From Pseudomonas gingeri (lineage in GTDB: Bacteria; Pseudomonadota; Gammaproteobacteria; Pseudomonadales; Pseudomonadaceae), in NCBI RefSeq assembly GCF_013386115.1, contig NZ_JACAOR010000005.1, forward strand, positions 474,543 to 538,542: 64,000 nt of DNA, in the 5' to 3' direction. Positions 27,946 to 36,473 of the stretch are shown one piece after another. How positions within the stretch are numbered: the first letter of the stretch is position 1; the number at the start of each line of letters is the position of its first letter. The notes below the pieces were generated by a model that saw nothing but the letters and a program-made list of their open reading frames with translations, was not told where the DNA came from and searched no databases. Both the position numbers and the translations under genes were made by a program.

Positions 27946-29343
27946 TCAGGCCGGGCGGGCCGAACCCTTCGCCAGGCGCAGGCGGTACAGACCATAGATG
28001 AACAGCACCCAAACCGGCATCACGTACACCGATACGCTGATGCCCGGGATCATCAGCATCACGCCGAGGATCAGGGCGACAAAGGCCAGGCACAGGTAAT
28101 TGCTGAACGGCGTCCAGAACGCCTTGAAGCCCGGCACCACGCCTTGCTGCTCCATGGCCTTGCGGAATTTCAGGTGGGTCAGGCTGATCACGATCCAGTT
28201 GATGATCAATGAAGCCACCACCAGCGCCATCAGCAATTCCAGGGCCTCATGGGGGGCCACGTAGTTGACCACCACGCACAGCAGCGTCACCAGTGCCGAG
28301 ACGCCGATGGCCCGTACCGGTACGCCTTGCCTGTTCAGCTTCATCAGCGATTTCGGCGCGTCGCCCTGCTCGGCGAGGCCGAACAGCATGCGGCTGTTGC
28401 AGTACACGCCGCTGTTGTACACCGACAGAGCGGCGGTGAGGACCACCACGTTGAGGATCTGTGCCGCGGTGTCGCTGCCGATCAGGGCGAAGATCTGCAC
28501 GAACGGGCTGCCGCTGTAGGCATCGCCGGAGGCGCCGAGGGTGGTCAGCAACTGGTCCCATGGGTACAGCGACAGCAGCACGGTCAGAGCGCCAACGTAG
28601 AAGATCAGGATCCGCAACACCACCTGGTTGATCGCCTTGGGGATCACCTTGCGCGGTTCGCTGGCCTCGGCGGCGGTGATGCCCACCAGCTCCAGGCCAC
28701 CGAATGAGAACATGATGAAACACAGCGCCATCAGCAGGCCGCTGATGCCATTGGGGAAGAACCCGCCGTGGCTCCACAGGTTGCTGACCGTGGCCTGCGG
28801 GCCGCCGGCACCGCTGATCAGCAGGTAACAGCCGAGGGCGATCATGCCGACAATCGCCACCACCTTGATGATCGCGAACCAGAACTCGGCCTCACCGAAG
28901 GTCTTCACATTGGTCAGGTTGATCAGGTTGACCAGCACGAAGAACACCGCCGCGCTGACCCAGGACGGCACCTCGGGCCACCAGAACTGCACGTACTTGC
29001 CCACGGCCGTGAGCTCGGCCATGCCCACCAGCACATAGAGCACCCAGTAGTTCCAGCCGCAGAGGAAGCCCGCGTAGCCGCCCCAGTACTTGTGGGCGAA
29101 GTGGCTGAAGGAGCCGGCCACGGGCTCCTCGACGATCATCTCGCCGAGCTGGCGCATGATCAGGAACGCGATAAAACCGCAGATCGCGTAGCCGAGGATC
29201 ATCGCCGGGCCGGCCGACTTGAGCACCCCGGCGGAACCGAGGAACAGCCCGGTGCCGATCGCCCCGCCCAGGGAAATCAGCTGGATATGGCGGTTCTTCA
29301 GGCCGCGCTTGAGCAGACCCGGTGTCAGGTTGTCACCTGTCAT
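27946..29343 (-). CDS. aroP: Aromatic amino acid permease (AroP-like)
   Basis: 465 residues, 12 membrane segments, APC superfamily. The start LKRGLKNRHIQLISLGGAIGTG and the segments LIMRQLGEMIVEEPVAGSF and MFSFGGLELVGITAAEA follow E. coli AroP closely, with many shorter identities along the length. It should import phenylalanine, tyrosine and tryptophan with protons; narrower specificity (PheP-like) cannot be excluded. It is monocistronic with its 3' end next to the 99-base repeat. The 220 bases between its start and the AraC gene hold no gene I can see. Confidence 0.88.
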   Translation of the reverse strand: MTGDNLTPGLLKRGLKNRHIQLISLGGAIGTGLFLGSAGVLKSAGPAMILGYAICGFIAFLIMRQLGEMIVEEPVAGSFSHFAHKYWGGYAGFLCGWNYWVLYVLVGMAELTAVGKYVQFWWPEVPSWVSAAVFFVLVNLINLTNVKTFGEAEFWFAIIKVVAIVGMIALGCYLLISGAGGPQATVSNLWSHGGFFPNGISGLLMALCFIMFSFGGLELVGITAAEASEPRKVIPKAINQVVLRILIFYVGALTVLLSLYPWDQLLTTLGASGDAYSGSPFVQIFALIGSDTAAQILNVVVLTAALSVYNSGVYCNSRMLFGLAEQGDAPKSLMKLNRQGVPVRAIGVSALVTLLCVVVNYVAPHEALELLMALVVASLIINWIVISLTHLKFRKAMEQQGVVPGFKAFWTPFSNYLCLAFVALILGVMLMIPGISVSVYVMPVWVLFIYGLYRLRLAKGSARPA

Positions 29344-29563
29344 TGCTTCACCTTCTCTAGTTTTTCTTCTCAGCGGGGCCCTGAGCGGGTCAGGTGTGCA
29401 ACCGGGACTGAGTGCTCGACATAAGCGGCGTGGATATTAAATCCCGAAGGTGGGGGGCTCAAGTATTACGCGGGCTCGAGGGCAAATTAGCGGTGGAATC
29501 GGAGGTTTCCGACAGGGGCGTGCCTGGAACCTCGGGGTCGGTTACACCGATTGCGCGGATGGC

Positions 29564-30409
29564 TCAACGCGCCCGGCGAAAACTGCCGGGTGTCACCCCG
29601 ACCACCTTCTTGAAGGCCCGGGCCATATGACTCTGGTCAAAGAAGCCGCAGGCGAAGGACGCTTCGGCAATCCCGGTACCCAGGCGCAGCAACTGCTGCA
29701 CCCGGGCGATTCTGCGCTGGATCTGGTACTGGTGCGGGGACACGCCGACATTGGCGCGGAACACCCGGATCAGGTACAGCGGCTCCATGTCCACCAGCCT
29801 GGCCAGTTCTTCCAGGGGAATACTGCGCTCGAACTCGTCGTCGAGCTTCTGCTTGATCCGGGTGACCGCGTGCCGCTCGAGGGCCGGCGACGGGACGATG
29901 CCGACGCCGTCGCGCTGGAACAAGCGGCTGACCAGTTCCAGCAGGGTGGTCTCGCGCTCCAGCGTCTGGCCGGCCTGTTCGATCAGTCGATGGGCGCGGA
30001 GAAACACCTGGGCAAAGTGCGGATCGTGGCTGATTGCGTGGTGAAACAGGTGGATATGGTCCGCGGCAACACGCTGGCCCAGCACGGTTTCGTTCAACCA
30101 GGTCGGATCGATATACAGCATCCGGTACATCCAGCCCGTGTCGCAGCCGGCCAGGCCGTCATGGATTTCCCCCGGACTGATGGTCACCACGCTGGACTGC
30201 CCACCGAGGTGATAGCTGCCACGGTAATAGAGCTTTTCCACGCCGGCGCTGATCACGCCGACGGCATAGCGCTCGTGGGAGTGACGGCCGAATGACTGGC
30301 TGCTGTAGCGCGCCGACAGTAGTTCGCAGTCGCCCTCGCTGATTCGCCAGAAGCGCGAGAAGTCCCGCCCGGCGGGGTCAGGTGTCCCTGGAAGCTGATG
30401 CTCGCTCAT
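29564..30409 (-). CDS. AraC family transcriptional regulator
   Basis: 281 residues. The N-terminal AraC-binding cupin domain shows GRHSHERYAVGVI and ISPGEIHDG, whose histidines are typical of this sensor. The C-terminal domain carries two helix-turn-helix motifs (LEELARLVDMEPLYLIRVFRANVG and EASFACGFFDQSHMARAFKKVVG). Members with this cupin type often sit beside amino acid or exporter genes. It lies between aroP (same strand, downstream) and a divergent glutathione transferase gene, so either could be its target. Confidence 0.9.
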   Translation of the reverse strand: MSEHQLPGTPDPAGRDFSRFWRISEGDCELLSARYSSQSFGRHSHERYAVGVISAGVEKLYYRGSYHLGGQSSVVTISPGEIHDGLAGCDTGWMYRMLYIDPTWLNETVLGQRVAADHIHLFHHAISHDPHFAQVFLRAHRLIEQAGQTLERETTLLELVSRLFQRDGVGIVPSPALERHAVTRIKQKLDDEFERSIPLEELARLVDMEPLYLIRVFRANVGVSPHQYQIQRRIARVQQLLRLGTGIAEASFACGFFDQSHMARAFKKVVGVTPGSFRRAR

Positions 30410-30494
30410 GACCCTGTCCAGTTTTGTGCAATACGGGGGAAAGGTGGGCCGATAAATTTAGCACCCACTCCATTGCGCAAGCCAGGTAAAAACA

Positions 30495-31118
30495 ATGTCG
30501 ACAACGCTCGTTATCGGGGACTACAACAGCTCTTCGTGGTCTTTTCGTGCATGGCTGGTCCTCAGGGCCGCCGGTGTTTCCTTCGAGGTGGTCGAGGTGA
30601 AACTGGGCCAGGAAAACACCCGCGCGCAGATTCTCAAGTATTCGCCCTCGGGGAAAGTCCCGGCACTGCTGACCGAAGGCGTGGTCATCAACGACAGCCT
30701 GGCGATTGCCGAATACATCGCGCACCTGCACCCCGAGGCCCAGCTGTGGCCGCAGTACCCGATCCCCAAGGCCCTGGCCCGGGCTGCCGTGGCGGAAATG
30801 CATTCGGGCTTCAGTCATCTGCGCACGCAGCTGTCGTTCGGCTTATCCACAGGGGATATGGCGCAAGCGCTGACGGTCGAGACGAAGGAGGAGATCCAGC
30901 GCATCTTCAGCCTCTGGAGCGACCTGCGCACGCGGAGCGCTTCCAGCCGTTTCCTCTGCGGCGAGTTCGGCATCGTCGACGCGATGTTCGTGCCGGTGGT
31001 GTTCCGCTTCCGCCGCTATGGCATCGCGGTGCCTGACGCCTTGCAGGACTACGTGGCGCAGGTGCTGGAGCACCCGCTGGTACAGGAGTGGCAGCAACTG
31101 GCCGGCGAAGAAGCCTGA
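30495..31118 (+). CDS. Glutathione S-transferase family protein
   Basis: 207 residues. The thioredoxin-like N-terminal domain contains YNSSSWSFRAWLVLRAAG (serine-type active site), the cis-proline motif SGKVPALL, and the glutathione-binding NDSLAIAEYIA. An all-helical C-terminal domain follows from about residue 90. It conjugates or reduces small electrophiles with glutathione in the cytoplasm; the natural substrate is not predictable. It is divergent from the AraC gene over 85 bases. Confidence 0.9.
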   Translation: MSTTLVIGDYNSSSWSFRAWLVLRAAGVSFEVVEVKLGQENTRAQILKYSPSGKVPALLTEGVVINDSLAIAEYIAHLHPEAQLWPQYPIPKALARAAVAEMHSGFSHLRTQLSFGLSTGDMAQALTVETKEEIQRIFSLWSDLRTRSASSRFLCGEFGIVDAMFVPVVFRFRRYGIAVPDALQDYVAQVLEHPLVQEWQQLAGEEA

Positions 31119-31215
31119 GGGCTGACCGCGGGTCGGCGGGCGAGTGGTGCGGGGGCGGTTGGCTGGTATATAGTCATGCCTGAGTCGGCACAAACGTGCG
31201 TAATCGGGCATAAAC

Positions 31216-32001
31216 ATGCAAAACCTTCATCACGCCTCCGAGCTGCCGCACCTGCGGCGGCAGAAGATCCTGTTGCTGCTGGAACGCGACGGCAAAGTCA
31301 TGGCCTCGGACCTCGGCCAGCATTTCGCGGTGTCGGAGGACACCATCCGCCGCGACCTGGCGGAACTCGCCCAGGCCGGGCTGCTGCAACGGGTCCACGG
31401 CGGCGCCTTGCCGCGGCCCAAGGACACGGGCAAGGACTACTTCACCCGCATCGCCGAAACCAACGAAGTGAAACGCTACCTGGCGCAACTGGCGGTGCGC
31501 CGCATCGAAGAGGGCCAGATCGTCCTGTTCGACTCCGGCAGCACCACCTTGCAGATCGCCCAGTCCCTGCCCACGGGCATGTCCATCACCGCTGTCACCT
31601 GCTCACCGATGATCGCCATGACCCTGGCCGAACACAAAGGCGTCACGGTGATCCTCGCCGGGGGCACGCTGAACCCGCTGACCATGGCGGTGGGCGGGCA
31701 TGAAGCGGTACGGCTGATCCAGGGCATCAAGGCCGACCTGCTGTTTACCGGCGTCTGCGCGATTCATCCGGAAGTCGGCATCAGTTGCCTGCGCTACGAA
31801 GAACTCGCGGTGAAACAGGCTCTGCTGGACAGCGCCTCCCATGTGGTGGCGGTCACCACCGCCGACAAGCTCGGCGCGGTGGAGCCATTCGTGGTAGCAC
31901 CTTGCTCGCGATTGCACACGATGATTACCGAGCACCAGGTGAGCGACGATATCGAGGCCTATCGACGCATGGGGATCGAGGTGGTGCAAGCGGAGGTTTG
32001 A
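31216..32001 (+). CDS. DeoR/GlpR family transcriptional regulator
   Basis: 261 residues with the standard DeoR layout. A winged helix-turn-helix at residues 8-60 (RRQKILLLLERDGKVMASDL, then VSEDTIRRDLAEL and RVHGGAL) is followed by a phosphosugar-isomerase-like sensor domain with FDSGSTTLQIAQ and ILAGGTLN, ending in TADKLGAVEPF. The family usually binds phosphorylated sugars. No sugar genes are adjacent, so its target lies elsewhere or is itself. It is transcribed with no visible partner. Confidence 0.9.
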   Translation: MQNLHHASELPHLRRQKILLLLERDGKVMASDLGQHFAVSEDTIRRDLAELAQAGLLQRVHGGALPRPKDTGKDYFTRIAETNEVKRYLAQLAVRRIEEGQIVLFDSGSTTLQIAQSLPTGMSITAVTCSPMIAMTLAEHKGVTVILAGGTLNPLTMAVGGHEAVRLIQGIKADLLFTGVCAIHPEVGISCLRYEELAVKQALLDSASHVVAVTTADKLGAVEPFVVAPCSRLHTMITEHQVSDDIEAYRRMGIEVVQAEV

Positions 32002-32090
32002 CGGTTACTTCTCGTCGAACGGGATCATGCTGGCAGTAATCCGGCAGACGTCTAGTCTCAGCCCAGTCATGGACGTTGGAGGCTGATGCA

Positions 32091-33056
32091 ATGGACTCGA
32101 AAACCCTTTCCGCCGCACGTGCTTTTCTCCATTCGATCAATACAGGGGCCAACCGCCGATTGTTTTACCCCGGCTCAGGTAATGACGTGGGCTGTTCGGT
32201 GGGATTGTTCTGGAACATCTGTGACAGCTTCTATCTGATCGATCCCTTTCATGCTCCGGTGGGACAACTGACCTCGGGGCTGCTGGCGCAGATGGCGCAA
32301 GGTACCGCCGGGTACATGGAGGGCATGCGGGTTGCCCACTCGAGTTACGAGGATGGCTTTATCGAAGGGAGCCAGCCCTGCCGCCGCTACCAGGTATCGC
32401 TCCAGGGAGAGCTGGCGCGCAAACGGCTGTGCTTTGTCACCTGTGGCACCAACGAATGGCTCGATACAACACCCAACGTGCGTTACAACGTTGCTATCTG
32501 CAAAGATTACGCAGGTATCGAGGAGGGTGTGGATAACGACTATCCGTACGCTGAAATATGGGGGCGCCTCAATCGACATGGCATCTTCGCCGAGACCATC
32601 GGTGCTCAGCGTTCAATTGAAGCCTTCAACTTCGCCAAATATCAGTTCTATGGTTTCAGGCCACTATTCAAGGTCGTCACTGCATCAAACGGGCGCATCG
32701 GTTTCGGTGACGGATTCTGCCTGTTCCAGAAAGTAGACTCGGCAACCGCCGATGATTATCGACACCGACTCGATATCATGGGCGGTCTGGCGGGGCAAAT
32801 CATCGAGGCGCTGGATCCCTTTTATGGCGCGGACAATTACACGCCTTCGGCCTTGCAGCATAAGGATCATGTCAATGCTCAAAACACCGAGTTGTACAAG
32901 ATCATGACCGAAGGGGTCATCTCCAATTGGTCGCAGCTCCGGCAATCCCCATTGTTTATCAGCTGGATGAAGGCGCGCATCGACACCCCTATCAGCGATG
33001 AACTGTTATTCGAGTTGCTCGTACCTTTCCGGCTTGAAATGCTTGGAAGCTGGTGA
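32091..33056 (+). CDS. Hypothetical protein with Rossmann-like start
   Basis: 321 residues from ATG 32091, with GGAGG eight bases before it. It is soluble with no signal peptide. An early motif RRLFYPGSGNDVGCSVGLFW followed by FYLIDPFH resembles the nucleotide-binding loop and acidic strand of methyltransferase-like folds, but the usual downstream motifs are not evident. Other conserved-looking stretches are CFVTCGTNEWLDTTP and FGDGFCLFQK. The gene is less GC-rich than its neighbours and stands alone, which fits recent acquisition. No function can be named. Confidence 0.6.
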   Translation: MDSKTLSAARAFLHSINTGANRRLFYPGSGNDVGCSVGLFWNICDSFYLIDPFHAPVGQLTSGLLAQMAQGTAGYMEGMRVAHSSYEDGFIEGSQPCRRYQVSLQGELARKRLCFVTCGTNEWLDTTPNVRYNVAICKDYAGIEEGVDNDYPYAEIWGRLNRHGIFAETIGAQRSIEAFNFAKYQFYGFRPLFKVVTASNGRIGFGDGFCLFQKVDSATADDYRHRLDIMGGLAGQIIEALDPFYGADNYTPSALQHKDHVNAQNTELYKIMTEGVISNWSQLRQSPLFISWMKARIDTPISDELLFELLVPFRLEMLGSW

Positions 33057-33088
33057 GGCCGGGTCCTGTTGATATCGCATTGGCTGTT

Positions 33089-33964
33089 TTACTTCTTCTC
33101 GTCGAACCGCACCGAACGGATGATCGCGCTGAGGGTGTCGAAATCCTGGTAGTAACCCACGGTGTCGAACAGCAGCTGCGTCCTGGCGTTGTAGACAATT
33201 GCCATCAGGCAGGTGCCGCCGGCGGCGTGGAAGCCGGTCTCTTCATCGCCGACGCCACAGGTCTGGGTCGTCTGCATGCCTTTCCAGCCCGGGCCTTCGA
33301 TCAGGTCGACGGGGCTGGGTGAGTCCATGCCGGCGCTGCGCATCCAGACGCCGTCTTCGAGGGAAAAGATCATGCTGTCGGCGGCCTGTTCCAGTGTGCC
33401 GTGCTGGACACACAGGTTGAGGGTGTATTCCTCGTTGGTCCTGGTCTTGGGCTGGTTGAGGTTCAGGCACTCCTTGATCTTGCTGACCTTCCAGCCCTTC
33501 GGGTAGCTGAAACTGAAGCCTTCGGCCTGATAGGGCTTCATTTCCCTGACCGGGCCTGACGTGGGGGTCGCAGTCGGGGCGAGCGGGTTTTCCGGCTCGC
33601 GCAGAGTCGCATCGTTGCGACAGGCCGCCAGCGGCCGGGCGGTGGCCTTGGTCAGGTTGTCCAGTCGACGGGTTTCGGGATCGGCGCTGGCGGTCATGCA
33701 GCCGCAGCCATAGCCGTAGTGGCCGTTGGTGCGCACCCACTGCGCATCGCTGAACTGCGGCCAGTCGCCCTCGGCCTGGTAGCCGCCCTGGCTGGCGATT
33801 TCCCAGGTGCCGTCGCGGTCGCTGAGGGTGGCGTTGGCCGGTGTCGGGTTCTCGAACCAGCCGCAGCGGCGTTCAACCTTGGCCGCGGCATGGGCCGGAA
33901 GACTCAGGCAAGCGAAGGTGAATGCGAGCAGGCAGAGCTGGCCGGGCAGGAAGAGGCGGGGCAT
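33089..33964 (-). CDS. Exported protein with DUF4087-like domain
   Basis: 291 residues from ATG 33964, preceded by AAGGA. The open frame extends further upstream without a ribosome site. A signal peptide covers about residues 1-25 (LCLLAFTFACLSLPAHAAA). The first mature domain (VERRCGWFENPTPANA, then QGGYQAEGDWPQF and NGHYGYGCGCM) matches my recollection of DUF4087. The second half (EGFSFSYPKGW, and paired cysteines in TCGVGDEETG and GGTCLMAIV) looks like a periplasmic beta-rich domain. Disulfides are likely. Role unknown. Confidence 0.75.
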   Translation of the reverse strand: MPRLFLPGQLCLLAFTFACLSLPAHAAAKVERRCGWFENPTPANATLSDRDGTWEIASQGGYQAEGDWPQFSDAQWVRTNGHYGYGCGCMTASADPETRRLDNLTKATARPLAACRNDATLREPENPLAPTATPTSGPVREMKPYQAEGFSFSYPKGWKVSKIKECLNLNQPKTRTNEEYTLNLCVQHGTLEQAADSMIFSLEDGVWMRSAGMDSPSPVDLIEGPGWKGMQTTQTCGVGDEETGFHAAGGTCLMAIVYNARTQLLFDTVGYYQDFDTLSAIIRSVRFDEKK

Positions 33965-34164
33965 GGAACGTCCTTGTCGGTGATCGTCACGGGGCGGCGC
34001 GGCACGGGCGTGCTGGCCGGCAGTTCGCGTGATGATAGCCAATATGGGGCTTTTCCCCCAGCGACGCCTGTCGCGGCAGGGCTCGATTTTCGCGCCCGGC
34101 AAGGTATGCTTGGACACCTTCTTCCGCTTGATTCCCTGACGTTCCCGCGAGCCGACAGCGTTCC

Positions 34165-34662
34165 ATGATCAGCCACCTTGCCCTGTTCCTCTGCACCCTG
34201 GTCGCCATGGAGGGAGTCGGCTACCTGGCGCACAGGTACGTGATGCATGGCTGGGGCTGGTTCCTGCACCGTTCGCACCACGAGGAACACCTGGGGGCGT
34301 TCGAGACCAACGATCTCTACCTGCTGGTGCTGGCAGCGGTGGCGATCACCCTGATCGTGCTGGGCAATACCGGGCACGATCCCTTGCAGTGGATCGGCGC
34401 CGGCGTCGCGGCGTTCGGGATCATCTACGTGGTGGTGCATGACGGCATTGTGCACCGCTACTGGCCGTTCCGTCCGCGGCCGCGCAATCGCTACCTGAAA
34501 CGCCTGTACCAGGCGCACCTGCTGCACCACGCGGTGAAAGGGCGCAAGAACAGTGTGTCGTTCGGCTTCCTGTATGCGCCGCCGTTGCGCACGCTGAAGC
34601 GCCAGTTGCGCGAATCGCGGCGTGGCGTTGAGTGTCGTGCTGAGTCGGGCGAGCAGGCCTGA
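34165..34662 (+). CDS. crtZ: Beta-carotene hydroxylase-like membrane di-iron enzyme (CrtZ type)
   Basis: 165 residues with four hydrophobic segments and the histidine clusters of the fatty acid hydroxylase/CrtZ family: HRYVMHG, HRSHHEEH, HDGIVHRY and HLLHH. These bind two irons, and the order matches bacterial CrtZ, which hydroxylates the ionone rings of carotenoids. No other carotenoid genes lie in the window, so the true substrate may be another lipid or a carotenoid made elsewhere. A strong terminator follows. The divergent exported protein starts 200 bases away. Confidence 0.85.
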   Translation: MISHLALFLCTLVAMEGVGYLAHRYVMHGWGWFLHRSHHEEHLGAFETNDLYLLVLAAVAITLIVLGNTGHDPLQWIGAGVAAFGIIYVVVHDGIVHRYWPFRPRPRNRYLKRLYQAHLLHHAVKGRKNSVSFGFLYAPPLRTLKRQLRESRRGVECRAESGEQA

Positions 34663-34671
34663 GTCGGGACG

Positions 34672-34703
34672 AAAAAAAACCGCCTTAGTAGGGCGGTTTT
34701 TTT
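34672..34703. terminator. Rho-independent terminator after crtZ-like gene
   Basis: AACCGCC and GGGCGGTT pair around TTAGTA, with A-runs before and seven T after, so it can work in both directions. Confidence 0.9.
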
Positions 34704-34734
34704 CGCAAAGCCAGTATGAAACTGATTTGCTGAT

Positions 34735-35058
34735 CTCATAGAGACCTTCACGTGGACGGTTCAATGTTACTGAGACTCTTGGTGTTGTGCAACGCTCATC
34801 CACCGGGAGGGTTGGCTGGAACAAAGACTGGCTCAGTCTGAAATGTCTTGATTGAACTTCGCCGAAAAAAAAGCCTGATGGAAACATCTGAAGACTGGCG
34901 CTCGGATACGATGTCGGCGCTCTCACGTTAAAGGAGTGTCATGAGGCAGCCAGGCCTGCGCGCGCATTTTCGGACCCCCTGACACGGCTTAGTAACCCGT
35001 GCCGGATTCGCTCAGGGGGCCATCAGCCTGGCCGCCTCATGGAGTCCTTCACGTGGAC
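34735..35058 (+). repeat. Two 23-base direct repeats, 301 bases apart
   Basis: The copies at 34735-34757 and 35036-35058 agree at 21 of 23 positions and share CCTTCACGTGGAC, which contains the CACGTG palindrome. Copy 2 lies inside the structured leader of the 33-codon ORF. Copy 1 is followed by about 180 bases without a recognisable gene, where GTTCAAT and ATTGAAC (about 34759 and 34850) could pair. Confidence 0.55.
34941..34982 (+). other. Possible 13-codon leader peptide
   Basis: ATG 34941 follows AAGGAG with 4 bases between and encodes MRQPGLRAHFRTP, then TGA. The ORF covers the whole left arm of the outer stem and of the inner stem of the leader structure, so a ribosome on it would prevent both from forming. 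This is the layout of translation-controlled leaders. Confidence 0.45.
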
Positions 35059-35118
35059 TTGAAGGCGTACGTGTTCCGGTAAGTACGCTGGAGGTTTGGC
35101 CCACCTTGGGGGGCCAAA
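34941..35118 (+). ncRNA. Highly structured RNA leader upstream of 33-codon ORF
   Basis: Four stems can be drawn. An outer stem pairs 34941-34955 with 35026-35040 (14 of 15 pairs), enclosing CCCCCTGA/TCAGGGGG (34975-34982 with 35012-35019) and CACGG/CCGTG (34983-34987 with 34997-35001). Then come AGTCC/GGACT (35043-35059), GCGTAC/GTACGC (35065-35088) and TTTGGCCC/GGGCCAAA (35095-35118). The last hairpin sits between a GGAGG at 35090 and the ATG at 35121. It could be a cis-regulatory leader or an independent small RNA. No known RNA family was recognised. Confidence 0.5.
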
Positions 35119-35120
35119 GT

Positions 35121-35222
35121 ATGTCAAAGATCCTGCGACGTACCTGGAGCCTCGTAGTGAACGCATTCCGGGCTTATCGCTTGTATGAGTTTCTACGGGA
35201 TCATTTCGACAATCAGCGGTAA
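35121..35222 (+). CDS. Small ORF of 33 residues after structured leader
   Basis: ATG 35121 to TAA 35222 encodes 33 residues starting MSKILRRTWSLVV. It has seven Lys/Arg and three acidic residues, and aromatic residues spaced so that residues 8-29 could form an amphipathic helix. A GGAGG lies 26 bases before the ATG, but an 8-bp hairpin fills the gap and could bring the two together. A terminator follows 17 bases after the stop. The combination favours a real small protein, perhaps membrane-active, but coding is not proven. Confidence 0.45.
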   Translation: MSKILRRTWSLVVNAFRAYRLYEFLRDHFDNQR

Positions 35223-35238
35223 GGATTGTTGAGGTGGC

Positions 35239-35266
35239 CTGCCCCGGCTTCGGTCGGGGCGGGTTT
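35239..35266 (+). terminator. Terminator-like hairpin after the 33-codon ORF
   Basis: CTGCCCCG and CGGGGCGGG pair around GCTTCGGT, and TTTG follows. The T-run is short, so termination may be partial. Confidence 0.6.
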
Positions 35267-35320
35267 GAATTCGTACAAGTCTTGCGGAACACTCCTACAA
35301 ATACTTTGTAACACTCGAAC

Positions 35321-35347
35321 CTGTGGGAGCCGGGCTTGCCCACGAAA
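35321..35347 (+). repeat. Single REP sequence, degenerate
   Basis: CTGTGGGAGCCGGGCTTGCC and the following CACGAAA match the Pseudomonas REP core seen twice at 51965-52036, with an extra C and one change. It is single rather than paired. Confidence 0.7.
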
Positions 35348-35459
35348 GCGCCGGCCCAGAAGGCGCGGGCTTCAAGTGAACGCCCAAGAATCCCCTCCGT
35401 TCTCACCTTCCTTTAGTCGTAAACCCCAGCCCGACCTGTGGACGCGGTAGTGTCAAAAT

Positions 35460-35490
35460 AGTAGCGTCGCCCTCAAAGCCCCACGCTACT
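35460..35490. promoter_or_regulatory. Inverted repeat upstream of NYN-LOTUS gene
   Basis: AGTAGCGT and ACGCTACT are perfect 8-base inverted arms 15 bases apart, about 120 bases before the gene. They could be an operator or a small hairpin. The remaining bases between 35348 and 35611 show no gene. Confidence 0.4.
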
Positions 35491-35611
35491 GGCCGTACCA
35501 ACGCGCCAATGCCCCAGGCCTTCATGTTCGTTAAGGAAGACGTAGTGAACTGCCTGCCGGGTCCTGATCACGGTCAGCCCGCCCCAGGTAGTCACTTTTC
35601 AAGGATGAGTG

Positions 35612-36439
35612 ATGGCTACCAAATCGCCCCACAACCACCAGCAGAAGCACCTGGCCGTGCTGATCGATGCGGACAACGCTCAGGCGGCGATTGTCGAAGG
35701 CCTGTTCGAGGAAGTCGCCAAATACGGCATCGCCAGCGTGAAGCGCATGTACGGCGACTGGACCTCGCCGCAACTGGGCAGTTGGAAAAAGCTGATGCTG
35801 GAACACTCCATCCAGCCTATCCAGCAATTCGCCTACACCAAGGGCAAGAACGCTACCGACAGCTCGCTGATCATCGATGCGATGGACCTGCTTTATACGC
35901 GCCGGTTCGACGGCTTTTGCCTGGTATCCAGTGACAGCGACTTCACCCGACTGGCCGCGCGCTTGCGTGAGGAAGGGATGACGGTCTATGGCTTCGGTGA
36001 AGAGAAAACGCCCAAGCCGTTTGTGTCCGCTTGCGACAAGTTTATCTATACCGAGATTTTGCGGGCTGAGGTGGCGGTTGAGCAGGGCGGGCAGGGGGAG
36101 AAAATACCTGCGGCGGCTCACCCTGTTGCTGAGGTAGAGAAGCCATCGTCTCCCCCAACCTCGGCCAAACAGCCGAAGGTGCCGGTGGAGTTCATCGCGA
36201 AGATCCTGGATGACATTGCCGATGAGGACGGATGGGCGCCTCTCGGAGCGTTGGGTAACAACATCAGCCAGCTACGTTCCGATTTCGACTCTCGGCTGTA
36301 TGGGCACACCAAACTCAGTGGTTTGATTCGCAGCCAAAGCAAATCGTTTGAACTGGAAAGTCGAGGTGGTTCACCGACAGGTGGGGCGGTATTGTACGTG
36401 CGTAACAAGAACAGGGTTAACGGTCACTCGTCTCATTGA
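35612..36439 (+). CDS. NYN domain ribonuclease-like protein with LOTUS (OST-HTH) domain
   Basis: 275 residues from ATG 35612, seven bases after AAGGA; a GTG codon directly before it is in frame. The NYN (LabA/DUF88) domain at about 14-150 has the acidic residues expected for a PIN-like metal site: LIDADNAQ, DSSLIIDAMDLL and SSDSDFTRLAARLRE. A variable linker follows, then a LOTUS domain at about 195-270 (VEFIAKILDDIADEDGWAPLGALG, then DSRLYGHTKLSGLI), which binds RNA in other proteins. It probably processes RNA. The gene stands alone in an accessory region. Confidence 0.88.
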   Translation: MATKSPHNHQQKHLAVLIDADNAQAAIVEGLFEEVAKYGIASVKRMYGDWTSPQLGSWKKLMLEHSIQPIQQFAYTKGKNATDSSLIIDAMDLLYTRRFDGFCLVSSDSDFTRLAARLREEGMTVYGFGEEKTPKPFVSACDKFIYTEILRAEVAVEQGGQGEKIPAAAHPVAEVEKPSSPPTSAKQPKVPVEFIAKILDDIADEDGWAPLGALGNNISQLRSDFDSRLYGHTKLSGLIRSQSKSFELESRGGSPTGGAVLYVRNKNRVNGHSSH

Positions 36440-36473
36440 TGTGGCCAGGTTAAAGAAGTAGATAAAGATTGAT

